Positions 8,860 through 17,374 of a DNA stretch of 64,000 nt are shown piece after piece. The notes under the pieces are model-generated. The model was not told the origin of the DNA. It searched no databases and was given only the letters and a program-made list of their open reading frames with translations. This DNA is from Cyclobacteriaceae bacterium (GTDB lineage Bacteria > Bacteroidota > Bacteroidia > Cytophagales > Cyclobacteriaceae). The DNA lies in contig JALHRJ010000008.1 of the NCBI GenBank assembly GCA_022841475.1, forward strand, positions 48,565-112,564. The letters are read 5' to 3'. Within the stretch, counting starts at the first letter, position 1; each line of letters opens with the position of its first letter. A program made the translations under genes and the position numbers.

Positions 8860-9249
8860 ATGAAAATGATCCCCAAATCTCAATTACCTAAAACGGTGGA
8901 TGAATACTTATCTGCTCTCCCGGAGGAAATTCGATCTGTTCTTATCCATTTGCGGAAAACAATTAAATCAACTGCGCCAAAGGCTGAAGAGGTAATCAGT
9001 TATGGAATGCCAGGCTATAAGTATTATGGTGCGTTGGTTTACTTTGCTGCTTTTAAAAATCATTGTAGCTTCTTCCCAGGGAGTTCACAAGTCATTAAGT
9101 TGTATGAAGAACTGAAATCATTCAAGACTGCGAAGGGTACCATCCAGTTTACAATTGATAAACCATTACCGGCAACACTGGTTAAAAAGATAGTGAAGGC
9201 AAGAATGAAAGAAAATGAAGAAAGATTTATGATGAAAAAGGCAAAGTAG
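8860..9249 (+). CDS. DUF1801 family protein (YdhG-like)
   Basis: A 129-residue cytoplasmic DUF1801 protein. Signatures are VDEYLSALPEEIRSVLIHLR, then SYGMPGYKYYGALVYFAAFK and HCSFFPGSS. Members include Bacillus YdhG, proposed as a frataxin-like iron chaperone; that role is not established for this branch. The ATG at 8866 (MIPKSQLPK) is a nearly equal start candidate. It stands alone, 50 bases before the receptor gene. Confidence 0.88.
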   Translation: MKMIPKSQLPKTVDEYLSALPEEIRSVLIHLRKTIKSTAPKAEEVISYGMPGYKYYGALVYFAAFKNHCSFFPGSSQVIKLYEELKSFKTAKGTIQFTIDKPLPATLVKKIVKARMKENEERFMMKKAK

Positions 9250-9299
9250 AGTTATTTGTGACACAGTGTTAATCGGAGGTTCTGGTCAACCATGGGTAG

Positions 9300-11261
9300 A
9301 TGCCGTTGCCATATTTTTTTCGATCTTTATACATTGATGCAAGAGTTTATCCTGTGAAGAAATTTGTACTTCTGTTTTTATGGTTTAGCCTGCCGGTTTT
9401 TTCATTGGCTCAAACTACAGAGGTCGATGATTCTGTGGACGAGCGAGTTTTTCTATTGAAAGATCTGGAGTTCTTTATTGACACTACCAATTTACTGACT
9501 TTTTCTCAAATCTCGAATCCCCTTTTTGAACAAGAATTTCAGCAAAGAGAATCCTATCAAAATAAAGATTATCAATCCGGGGCCTCTTACTGGATTCGGT
9601 TTTCAGTGAAGCATAATCCATCTGAAAAAGTTTGGTTAGTCGAATTTTACGATCAAACGATTGATTTAATTGAAGCGTATGTTCCAAAAATAGATGGCAC
9701 TTACAGTCAATCCATTATGGGGGATGGACTCCCATTTTACCAACGCAAGTTTGCGCATAAAAATTTTGAAGTTCAATTAGATCCACATCCTGCCTCTGTG
9801 CTGCATTATTATTTCAGGGTACAATCACATGAGTTTGCTGATATCCGCATTGCATTCCGATCGGTTGACAGGCTATTATTTTATGCCCTCAATGAATATT
9901 TTCTTTTCGGGACTTTTTATGGAATGATCTTAATCATTGCACTCTATAATTTTCTGGTTTTTCTAGCTATCCGTGAGATTAAGAATATCTATTATATCTT
10001 TTATATAATTAGTGTTGCGCTGTATGCCATGAGTTTAGATGGGGTAGGGTTTCAGTATCTGTGGCCCAACTATCCGCAGTGGAATGACTACATGGCGGGC
10101 ATATTTCTGTACTCCTTAATTTTATGGGCGCTCATCTTTACCCGAAGATTTTTGAGCACCAAGGCCAAAGCTCCCATCCTTGACAAAGCATTGAAGGGGA
10201 TGATTGTGGTGAGAACCCTCATGTTTGTATTTGAATTTTTCTTCTACCCTGAATTCTTCTCGTTCCGGTTTATTGAAATTATTCCGCTCTCCTTAATTTT
10301 TTATACAGGGGTGCAGGTTTGGCTTCGTGGCTATAGACCCGCCCGGTATTTTGTAATTGCGTATGGTTTATTATTGATCGGTTTCTTTTTGCGTTCACTC
10401 GTTTTTTTCAACCTTATAGAACTGACAACGATCTCACATTATAGCCTGCATTTTAGTTTTGTCATTGAAATGTTGTTTTTGACTTTTGCCTTGGGTGATC
10501 GGATTACCACCTTAAAGGATAATCGTGATCGCGCGTTGCGCAGAATCATTCATCAGCATGAATTGAACATGCAGTTGAAAGACAAGGTGAATAAAGAGTT
10601 AGAACAGAAAGTACAGGAACGCACGATAGAGTTAAATCAAAAAAATAGTGAGTTGGCAGAAAGCAACACACGTTTAATCTGGCAAACCAATGAAATCAAT
10701 CAGATCAATTCAGTGTTAGACCTGGATAATTGGAAACTTAAGAACAAAATAAAGGAAGTGCTGGAAGAGAGGCTGATGGAAAAGGCCATGGACTATGAGG
10801 AATTTAAAACCTTGTATCCGGACACGCTTTCCTGTTATCGCTTTCTCGAAGAATTAAAATGGGAGCGCGGATTTCATTGTCGAAAATGTAAAAATGAAAA
10901 ATTTTTTAATGGGGCTCAGAAATTCTCGAAAAGGTGCTCTCGCTGTGGTTACAACGAATCCATCACAGCATATACGATTTTTCACAACCTTAAATTCCCG
11001 ATCGATAAAGCGTTCTTTATTACCTACCTCTCGGTTATAGAAAAAAAGACCTACACACTGGAATCCCTGTCATCGATTCTCGATTTGCGGATCAATACAA
11101 TCTGGGCATTTAAGCGGAAAGTGCAGGGTCAAATTGCTGAACTGGAGCTCAAGGGAAAAAGACCTTCCATTTCAAAGTGGCACGAGGTGGTTCTCACCGA
11201 AGAGAATAATTCAAGCCACCTTCAAAAATCACTAAAACAATCAGCCCAGAAGAATTCCTGA
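9300..11261 (+). CDS. 7TMR-DISM receptor fused to IS1595-type zinc ribbon/HTH
   Basis: A 653-residue membrane receptor. Residues 19-38 form a signal peptide (KKFVLLFLWFSLPVFSLAQ). Residues ~55-195 match the 7TMR-DISMED2 extracellular sensory domain, and ~200-405 hold seven membrane helices (7TMR-DISM_7TM). Residues ~410-500 are a coiled coil. The C-terminus is not a kinase or cyclase. It is a zinc ribbon with cysteines at 527, 530, 546 and 549, preceded by the FLEELKWERG segment and followed by a helical region (ITAYTIFHNLKFPIDKAF, SILDLRINTIWAFKRKV). This matches the N-terminal DNA-binding half of IS1595-family transposases without the DDE catalytic part. GTG at 9354 is an alternative start, and places the signal peptide at the very N-terminus. 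Its position directly ahead of susC suggests that it senses substrate and controls the locus (inference). Confidence 0.85.
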   Translation: MPLPYFFRSLYIDARVYPVKKFVLLFLWFSLPVFSLAQTTEVDDSVDERVFLLKDLEFFIDTTNLLTFSQISNPLFEQEFQQRESYQNKDYQSGASYWIRFSVKHNPSEKVWLVEFYDQTIDLIEAYVPKIDGTYSQSIMGDGLPFYQRKFAHKNFEVQLDPHPASVLHYYFRVQSHEFADIRIAFRSVDRLLFYALNEYFLFGTFYGMILIIALYNFLVFLAIREIKNIYYIFYIISVALYAMSLDGVGFQYLWPNYPQWNDYMAGIFLYSLILWALIFTRRFLSTKAKAPILDKALKGMIVVRTLMFVFEFFFYPEFFSFRFIEIIPLSLIFYTGVQVWLRGYRPARYFVIAYGLLLIGFFLRSLVFFNLIELTTISHYSLHFSFVIEMLFLTFALGDRITTLKDNRDRALRRIIHQHELNMQLKDKVNKELEQKVQERTIELNQKNSELAESNTRLIWQTNEINQINSVLDLDNWKLKNKIKEVLEERLMEKAMDYEEFKTLYPDTLSCYRFLEELKWERGFHCRKCKNEKFFNGAQKFSKRCSRCGYNESITAYTIFHNLKFPIDKAFFITYLSVIEKKTYTLESLSSILDLRINTIWAFKRKVQGQIAELELKGKRPSISKWHEVVLTEENNSSHLQKSLKQSAQKNS

Positions 11262-11431
11262 TTTCGCCTAAAATATATAATGTTTTCAAAGCGATAATTG
11301 GATTCCCTAAAATGACTAAAATAGGCCAGTAATCGTTTGAAATCAATGTTTTTTAAGCGTAAAAAGAACCTCTTATTTGCCAGCCTGTAAACAACGTTTA
11401 TTATCACTTAAAGCCGAAAAAAAGTCTAATG

Positions 11432-11458
11432 TTGAATTGACTTAAGTAAATTACTTTC
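11432..11458 (+). promoter_or_regulatory. Possible promoter of the SusC-led operon
   Basis: TTG at 11432 followed 17 bases later by TACTTTC (11452-11458) resembles the Bacteroidota -33/-7 pair. It would leave a leader of about 65 bases before the susC ATG at 11531. This 270-base gap otherwise contains no gene. Confidence 0.35.
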
Positions 11459-11530
11459 ATAGAGAAAGGTGATTTTAATGCTTCTCTGGGTGTTTTCTTA
11501 GTACAAGTAACTGTAAACCAAAAAGTTAGT

Positions 11531-14503
11531 ATGACAAAAAAGTTACTATTGTTAGTCTTTTTCTTCTTGCCATCCCTACTTATAGCTCAAAACCGCACTG
11601 TTTCAGGCAAAGTGTCGGGAGATGATGATAATTTAGGTATACCAGGGGCAAGCGTGTTAGTGCAAGGTACCTCAAAAGGCGTGGCAACTGATGCTGATGG
11701 AAATTTTAGTCTGGAGTTGCAGGCCGGAGAAACGGTATTAATTATTTCTTCGATTGGATATAAAACCCAGACAATCGCACTCGGTGATAGAACCTCTATT
11801 AATGTTGTTTTGGAATCGGATGCAGTTAGCCTCGAAGAAGTAGTTGTGATCGGGTATGGTACTGTACGAAAATCTGATTTAACAGGCTCGGTTTCGAGTA
11901 TCCGGGGTAAAGAACTAAATACAGTTCCCTCCATTAACCCCATGCAGTCCTTACAAGGTAAGATAGCGGGTGTACAGGTTGCCAGTTCATCGGGTGCGCC
12001 CGGAGCCGGGACTTATGTGCGTATCCGGGGGATTGGAACGTTTAATGATTCTTCTCCGATCTATGTAGTGGATGGAGTGATTTTACAAAATATTGACTAC
12101 CTCAATTCGGCCGACATCGAATCGATGGAGGTGTTGAAGGATGCTTCGGCTACAGCCATCTATGGTGCTCGTGGTGCTAATGGGGTTATTATAGTAACAA
12201 CAAAAAAAGGAGCTACCTCAGGAAATAATTTCCCAACCATTAACTTAACAGTTGATTATAGCGTTCAGCAACTCGCTAAGAAAATTGATTTACTCAATGG
12301 CCGAGACTATGCCATCGTAAGAAACAAGATCAACCCGGGTACATTCAATAATATTGATGCATTACCCAATACAGATTGGCAAGACGAGATTTTTAGAACG
12401 GCTCCTATTCAGAACTATCAGCTTTCAATTGCCGGTGGATCTGAGAAGTTTCAATACTATACTTCATTCGGTTACTTCAAACAAGACGGTATAATTTCAA
12501 AATCAGAATACGAGAGGGTGTCATTAAAATTCAACAACATTCTTCATCTCTCAAAAGACGTTCGATTGGGAAGTAATTTATCCTTTACACCTTTTACACA
12601 GCAAAACACCAATGGCAACTCAGTCTTTGTTGTTTATCGCGCCTGGCCAACCATCACGCCATTTCAATCTGATGGTTCGTACTCAGAAGTGCCCGGGGTT
12701 GGTAATGTGCTAGCCGACATTGACAATACAAATAGCTTTAATAAAGGACTGCGCAGCGTAAACAATATTTATGCAGAGGTTGATTTTCTTAAGGGATTTA
12801 CCTTCAAAACCAGTTTTGGCGCTGATATTGAGTATGGTAAATCAAGAAGTTATACACCTATATTTTTTGTTAGCCCTCAACAACAAAATGCAACTGATGA
12901 TTTAGGCAAAGGTTATTCGGATCGCATTGATTGGCTTTGGGAGAATACGGTTAACTATCAAAAGGAAATGGGTGTTCACCGCGTGAATGCGGTTGTTGGC
13001 TACACCTTACAGGAGTCTTCTTCTGAAAATGTTTTCTTGGGTGCACAGAATTTATTACGTCCGGGGGAAGACTTTTGGTATGTCAATATTTTCCCTAACC
13101 TGGTAAGTCCAAATTTTGCCAATAACTCAGTCGGTTCAAACTTTTCGATGATCTCTTATTTAGCCAGAGCAAACTACACGTATAACGACCGGTATTTGTT
13201 TACGGCTACGTTTCGAAGAGATGGTTCTTCAAAATTCACAGAGTCAAATCGCTTTGCAAATTTCCCATCTCTTGCTGTAGGGTGGAATGCCATCAATGAA
13301 AGTTTCATGCAAAACAACAAAACCCTCAGCAACCTGAAAGTGCGGGCCAGCTGGGGAACTATAGGCAATGAGAAGATTAATTATCAACGACAGTATTCGC
13401 TCGTACAAAATGGAATCAACGCCTTGTTTGGTCAAGATGTATTATATTCAGGTGCTACCTATGGCGTTTCCGGAAATCCCAATTTGAAATGGGAAACAAC
13501 AGAACAGATTGATATTGGCATTGAGGCAGGATTTTTAAATGACCGGCTTACTGCTGAAATAGATTATTATCATCGCACCACCAGCGATATTCTTATTGAT
13601 TTGCCTGTGCCGGGTTATTATGGCAATGGCGATGGTGCAGTCATTACCTTTAATGCCGGTGAAGTTTTGAACAAAGGGTTTGAACTAAACCTGGGTTGGA
13701 ACGGTGAAGCAGGCGAACTGAAGTATAGTGTTGGTCTTGTCGGCACCACAATTCACAACGAAGTATTAAAAGTAAGTGGAACGGGTGAGTCTGATGAGGA
13801 GTTGGTGGGGCTATTCAATGGCCGCCAGGTAACACGCACGGTTCCGGGTTTGCCGATAGGTTCATTCTTTGGCTATAATGTTCTCGGTGTATTCCAAAAT
13901 GCTTCCGAGTTAAATGCCTATCCACACTTGTCAAGTACAGAGGTGGGTGATTTAAAATTTGAAGATGTTAATCAAGATGGTATTCTCAACAGCGAGGATC
14001 GCACAAATTTAGGTTCACCCATTCCCACCTATCTGTTTGGATTAAATTTAAATCTTACCTACAAGAATTTTGATTTTACTTCAGATTTTCAAGGTCAGGG
14101 CGGTAATAAAATTTTCAATGGAAAGGAAATTATACGACCCGATCCATACAACTTTGAAAGCAGGTATCTGAATTTTTGGAATGGTGATGGAACAAGCAAC
14201 AGTGAGCCAAGACCCAGTAACGGTGGCGTAAACTATGAGCCCTCCTCACGATATATTTACGATGGCTCCTTCATTAGGTTGAGAAATATTTCGTTGGGCT
14301 GTACATTGCCTCAAGCTCTCGTGGATAAAGGAGGCATGAAGTCGGTGCGAGCCTATGTGCGCGTTACCAACTTATTTACCATTAGTAAGTTTACAGGCTA
14401 TACCCCAGAAATTGTTAGCGGCAATCCCGTTCTAAATGCGATTGATGTTGCTACGTATCCAGTTCCCAGAATATTCTCAGTTGGTTTAAATATGACTTTC
14501 TAA
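11531..14503 (+). CDS. susC-like: SusC/RagA-family TonB-dependent transporter
   Basis: A 990-residue outer-membrane transporter. A signal peptide (MTKKLLLLVFFFLPSLLIAQ) is followed by a carboxypeptidase-regulatory-like domain (residues ~22-95). The TonB-box/plug entry EEVVVIGYGTVRKSDLTGSV comes next, with plug markers such as VRIRGIGTFNDSSPIYVVDG. A 22-strand barrel runs from ~230 to the end, finishing in an aromatic residue (SVGLNMTF). SusC proteins import oligosaccharides with their SusD lid, powered by TonB-ExbBD. The length and order are normal. The susD gene starts 5 bases after the stop. Confidence 0.97.
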   Translation: MTKKLLLLVFFFLPSLLIAQNRTVSGKVSGDDDNLGIPGASVLVQGTSKGVATDADGNFSLELQAGETVLIISSIGYKTQTIALGDRTSINVVLESDAVSLEEVVVIGYGTVRKSDLTGSVSSIRGKELNTVPSINPMQSLQGKIAGVQVASSSGAPGAGTYVRIRGIGTFNDSSPIYVVDGVILQNIDYLNSADIESMEVLKDASATAIYGARGANGVIIVTTKKGATSGNNFPTINLTVDYSVQQLAKKIDLLNGRDYAIVRNKINPGTFNNIDALPNTDWQDEIFRTAPIQNYQLSIAGGSEKFQYYTSFGYFKQDGIISKSEYERVSLKFNNILHLSKDVRLGSNLSFTPFTQQNTNGNSVFVVYRAWPTITPFQSDGSYSEVPGVGNVLADIDNTNSFNKGLRSVNNIYAEVDFLKGFTFKTSFGADIEYGKSRSYTPIFFVSPQQQNATDDLGKGYSDRIDWLWENTVNYQKEMGVHRVNAVVGYTLQESSSENVFLGAQNLLRPGEDFWYVNIFPNLVSPNFANNSVGSNFSMISYLARANYTYNDRYLFTATFRRDGSSKFTESNRFANFPSLAVGWNAINESFMQNNKTLSNLKVRASWGTIGNEKINYQRQYSLVQNGINALFGQDVLYSGATYGVSGNPNLKWETTEQIDIGIEAGFLNDRLTAEIDYYHRTTSDILIDLPVPGYYGNGDGAVITFNAGEVLNKGFELNLGWNGEAGELKYSVGLVGTTIHNEVLKVSGTGESDEELVGLFNGRQVTRTVPGLPIGSFFGYNVLGVFQNASELNAYPHLSSTEVGDLKFEDVNQDGILNSEDRTNLGSPIPTYLFGLNLNLTYKNFDFTSDFQGQGGNKIFNGKEIIRPDPYNFESRYLNFWNGDGTSNSEPRPSNGGVNYEPSSRYIYDGSFIRLRNISLGCTLPQALVDKGGMKSVRAYVRVTNLFTISKFTGYTPEIVSGNPVLNAIDVATYPVPRIFSVGLNMTF

Positions 14504-14508
14504 AAAAA

Positions 14509-15999
14509 ATGGCAATGAAGAATAGAAAATTATATCAGCTTATTTGGTTGTTCATCTTTATTCCTCTGGCGTGTGAAGATTTTTTAGAAAAGCCGCCACA
14601 GGGTGAATTAACTCAATCAAACTTTCCGAGTACATCGGGCGATGCGTTGTTGGCTACTAATGCAGTGTATAACACCATGCGTGAATCTAATTTCAGCTCC
14701 GGTCTTTTCCCGTTACACGATATCATGTCCGATGATGCCAATAAAGGCAGCAACCCGGATGATGCGGCAGCATCCATTGGACCTTTCGATCGTTTTGAAC
14801 ATGTAAAGACAGAGCCTGCAATTTTGCGCTGGTGGAATACGCTTTATAAAGCGGTACGAAGAGCCAATGTAGTAATTGAGCGCGTTCCAACCATTGCTAT
14901 GGATGAAACCCTCCGTAATCGGTATGTTGGGGAAGCCAAATTTCTGCGGGCGTTTTTCTACTTCGACCTTGTGCGTGCGTGGGGTGGAGTACCCATGTTA
15001 ACTGATCTTGAACCGAAAGTATTGCCACGCAGCAGCAAAGATGAAATCTATGATCTTATTGAAGAAGATTTACTATTTGCGATCACAGCCTTACCAGAAA
15101 AAACTCAATATGGTTCGGCCGATATAGGAAGGGCTTCAAAAGGTGCAGCGAAAGCTTTGCTGGCTAAAGTATATTTATTCAGAGGAAATTTTGCAGGCGC
15201 AGCCACCTATGCATTGGAAGTAATTAATTCAGGAATATATAATCTCGAACCGGACTTTGACAATGCCAATAGCGTGAGTGGTGAGCAAGGTATTGAGTCC
15301 GTATTTGAAGTTGCTGCCTTTGGTGAAGAAGGTCTTGAAAATGGTGGAAACCAATATGGTAATGTGCAAGGTGTGCGGGGTTCACCCAATCGTGGTTGGG
15401 GTTTTAATCGCCCTACACTTAGTCTCAGAAATAGTTTCGAGCCCGGGGATCCCCGCCTTGAATCTACGGTGATATTTTTGGGCGAAGTACTTGATGGAGT
15501 TACCATCATTGGCGATGGTATTACACCAGACGCTTCCATCGATTCTCATGGCCAGGCTGAAATTGAGAGTTATAATCAAAAAGTCTGGACACCCGGAAAC
15601 AATGTGCCACCTTCTTTTGGACACAACAGACGCTTTATCAGGTTTTCGGATGTATTACTTATTGCCGCGGAGGCATTAAATGAAAATAATAACTCGGCTG
15701 AAGCGTTAGTACATTTGAATCGTGTGCGACAGCGGGCCAGGGAAGGCGACAATGCAATTCTTGCTGACATAGTTACCACCGATAAGGATCAATTACGGGA
15801 TATCATCTTACACGAGCGCAGGGTTGAGTTGGCTCTGGAAGGACATAGATTTTGGGACTTAGTACGCACCAATAAAGCAGCTACGGTATTAGGTCCGCTA
15901 GGATTTATTTCAGGCACACATGAGTTGTTACCGATTCCGCAAACGGAAATCGATTTGTCGCAAGGAGCATTGGCTCAAAACCCCGGCTGGGAAAATTAA
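14509..15999 (+). CDS. susD-like: SusD/RagB-family surface glycan-binding lipoprotein
   Basis: A 496-residue SusD homologue. The N-terminus is a lipoprotein signal (lipobox IPLAC, Cys about residue 22), then EDFLEKPPQGELT, the usual start of mature SusD proteins. FLRAFFYFDLVRAWGGVPM and the C-terminal RRVELALEGHRFWDLVRT are hallmark segments of its TPR-based fold. It closes the SusC barrel on the cell surface and binds the incoming oligosaccharide. The start MAMKNRK has a second ATG two codons in. Confidence 0.96.
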   Translation: MAMKNRKLYQLIWLFIFIPLACEDFLEKPPQGELTQSNFPSTSGDALLATNAVYNTMRESNFSSGLFPLHDIMSDDANKGSNPDDAAASIGPFDRFEHVKTEPAILRWWNTLYKAVRRANVVIERVPTIAMDETLRNRYVGEAKFLRAFFYFDLVRAWGGVPMLTDLEPKVLPRSSKDEIYDLIEEDLLFAITALPEKTQYGSADIGRASKGAAKALLAKVYLFRGNFAGAATYALEVINSGIYNLEPDFDNANSVSGEQGIESVFEVAAFGEEGLENGGNQYGNVQGVRGSPNRGWGFNRPTLSLRNSFEPGDPRLESTVIFLGEVLDGVTIIGDGITPDASIDSHGQAEIESYNQKVWTPGNNVPPSFGHNRRFIRFSDVLLIAAEALNENNNSAEALVHLNRVRQRAREGDNAILADIVTTDKDQLRDIILHERRVELALEGHRFWDLVRTNKAATVLGPLGFISGTHELLPIPQTEIDLSQGALAQNPGWEN

Positions 16000-16035
16000 A
16001 AATGATCACTTTAAACATGTTTAACTAAATAATAA

Positions 16036-17304
16036 ATGAGTATGAGAACAATCAAATGGATGTTGAGTTTGCTGTTGGTTGCCGGAGGGCTCGCTACAGT
16101 ACTAAATGGATGTAAGGAAGATGAACCACCTGCGTTAGCGCTTGTTAGCATGACTGCAGGAGGTGTGGATTTGAATGGTGCAACCAGTGGAACAAGCGTA
16201 CCTGTGGGAGCAAGCATAGTGGCTACCTTTAACGTAGCAGTTGATCAGGCGTCTGCAGCTTCGGCATTCACGCTTAATCGTAATTTTGATAATGCTGTTG
16301 TAGCTACTACGGTTACGGTAAATGGAGCGGAAGTTACCATCGATCCAACAGATGAGTATTATGGTGGTGCATTATACCTCCTTGATGTCGCTGCAAGCCT
16401 AAAGAGTACTGATGGTAAAACATTGGTAACACCTTTTGAGCGTTCATTTACTACCATTGGAACGTTTGAAGTTCCGGGTGCTGTTGCCAAATGGACATTT
16501 GAAGACAATGCCAATGATGTGATTGGTTCAAAAGATCCGTCAGCTGGTCAGATTGTTGATATTACCTACGTAGCAGGCCGTAAGGCAGATGCCGGTAAAG
16601 CTGCAAGCTTTAATGGTACAACCAGTATCATCGAAATTTCAAATGGTGATGAATTGATGAATAATGGAAATTGGGCCATGAGTTTATGGGTTAAAACTAA
16701 TTCAGAACTTGAGAAAGGCCAGTTTGTGTTAGGACTTGGTGCATTTTATGGATTTCAGATGGAGATATTTAGCAGCTATAATGGATTTAAATTAGCTGGT
16801 TCATATGCTCATACTAATCCTGCGGCTCCTGGTAAGTTTGGTGAAGACCTTTGGGCTGATGGTGAAGGTAAAACGAAAGATAATGGTAACTGGCAAGGAT
16901 GGACGTTCTCAAAAGACTTTACAGGATCGGGTGGCATGTCAACTGTAATTCAGGATAAATGGGCTCATTATGTATTTGTCTATGATGCAACAGCCAAGAC
17001 GGGCACTGTGTATCTAAACGGAGAGAAAATTAAGGAGCAGGATTTTGATCTTTGGCCTGATGGAGCAAACCCTCGTTTTACAACGGGTCTAAGCTACCGC
17101 GGTGCTGAACCCGATGTTAAAAATGAATTGGCAATAGGATTTATTCAATCCCGTGCTGGTACATTATGGGATGCTGAACCTTGGGGCGGTTATGATCAGC
17201 CTGGAGCAAACCACTTTCATGGTTTGATGGATGATCTTATTTTTTATCATAAGGTTCTTACAGCAGGAGAAATCACAACGTTGTATAATTCTGGTAAGCC
17301 TTAA
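16036..17304 (+). CDS. Surface lipoprotein with Ig-like and LamG domains
   Basis: A 422-residue lipoprotein (lipobox VLNGC, Cys near residue 26). Residues ~35-140 form a bacterial Ig-like (Big_5) domain with the sequence PVGASIVATFNVAVD. Residues ~150-420 form a LamG/concanavalin-like jelly roll: AKWTFEDNANDVIG, SFNGTTSIIEI, WAMSLWVKTN and GLMDDLIFYHKVLTAGEI. It occupies the place where SusE/SusF-type surface glycan-binding proteins lie in other loci, so it is probably an auxiliary beta-glucan-binding protein (inference). The gap after susD is 36 bases. Confidence 0.87.
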   Translation: MSMRTIKWMLSLLLVAGGLATVLNGCKEDEPPALALVSMTAGGVDLNGATSGTSVPVGASIVATFNVAVDQASAASAFTLNRNFDNAVVATTVTVNGAEVTIDPTDEYYGGALYLLDVAASLKSTDGKTLVTPFERSFTTIGTFEVPGAVAKWTFEDNANDVIGSKDPSAGQIVDITYVAGRKADAGKAASFNGTTSIIEISNGDELMNNGNWAMSLWVKTNSELEKGQFVLGLGAFYGFQMEIFSSYNGFKLAGSYAHTNPAAPGKFGEDLWADGEGKTKDNGNWQGWTFSKDFTGSGGMSTVIQDKWAHYVFVYDATAKTGTVYLNGEKIKEQDFDLWPDGANPRFTTGLSYRGAEPDVKNELAIGFIQSRAGTLWDAEPWGGYDQPGANHFHGLMDDLIFYHKVLTAGEITTLYNSGKP

Positions 17305-17374
17305 GTTTTTTGGGTTAATTGTTTGAGTGGGGGTTTCTGGAAACAGAAACCCCTAACTTTAAAAAAGAAATCGA

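Noticed and set aside
10800..11261. An IS1595 insertion sequence at the end of the receptor gene
   Set aside because: The zinc-ribbon part is in frame with the receptor, has no inverted terminal repeats and lacks the DDE catalytic region, so it is a fusion domain rather than an inserted element.
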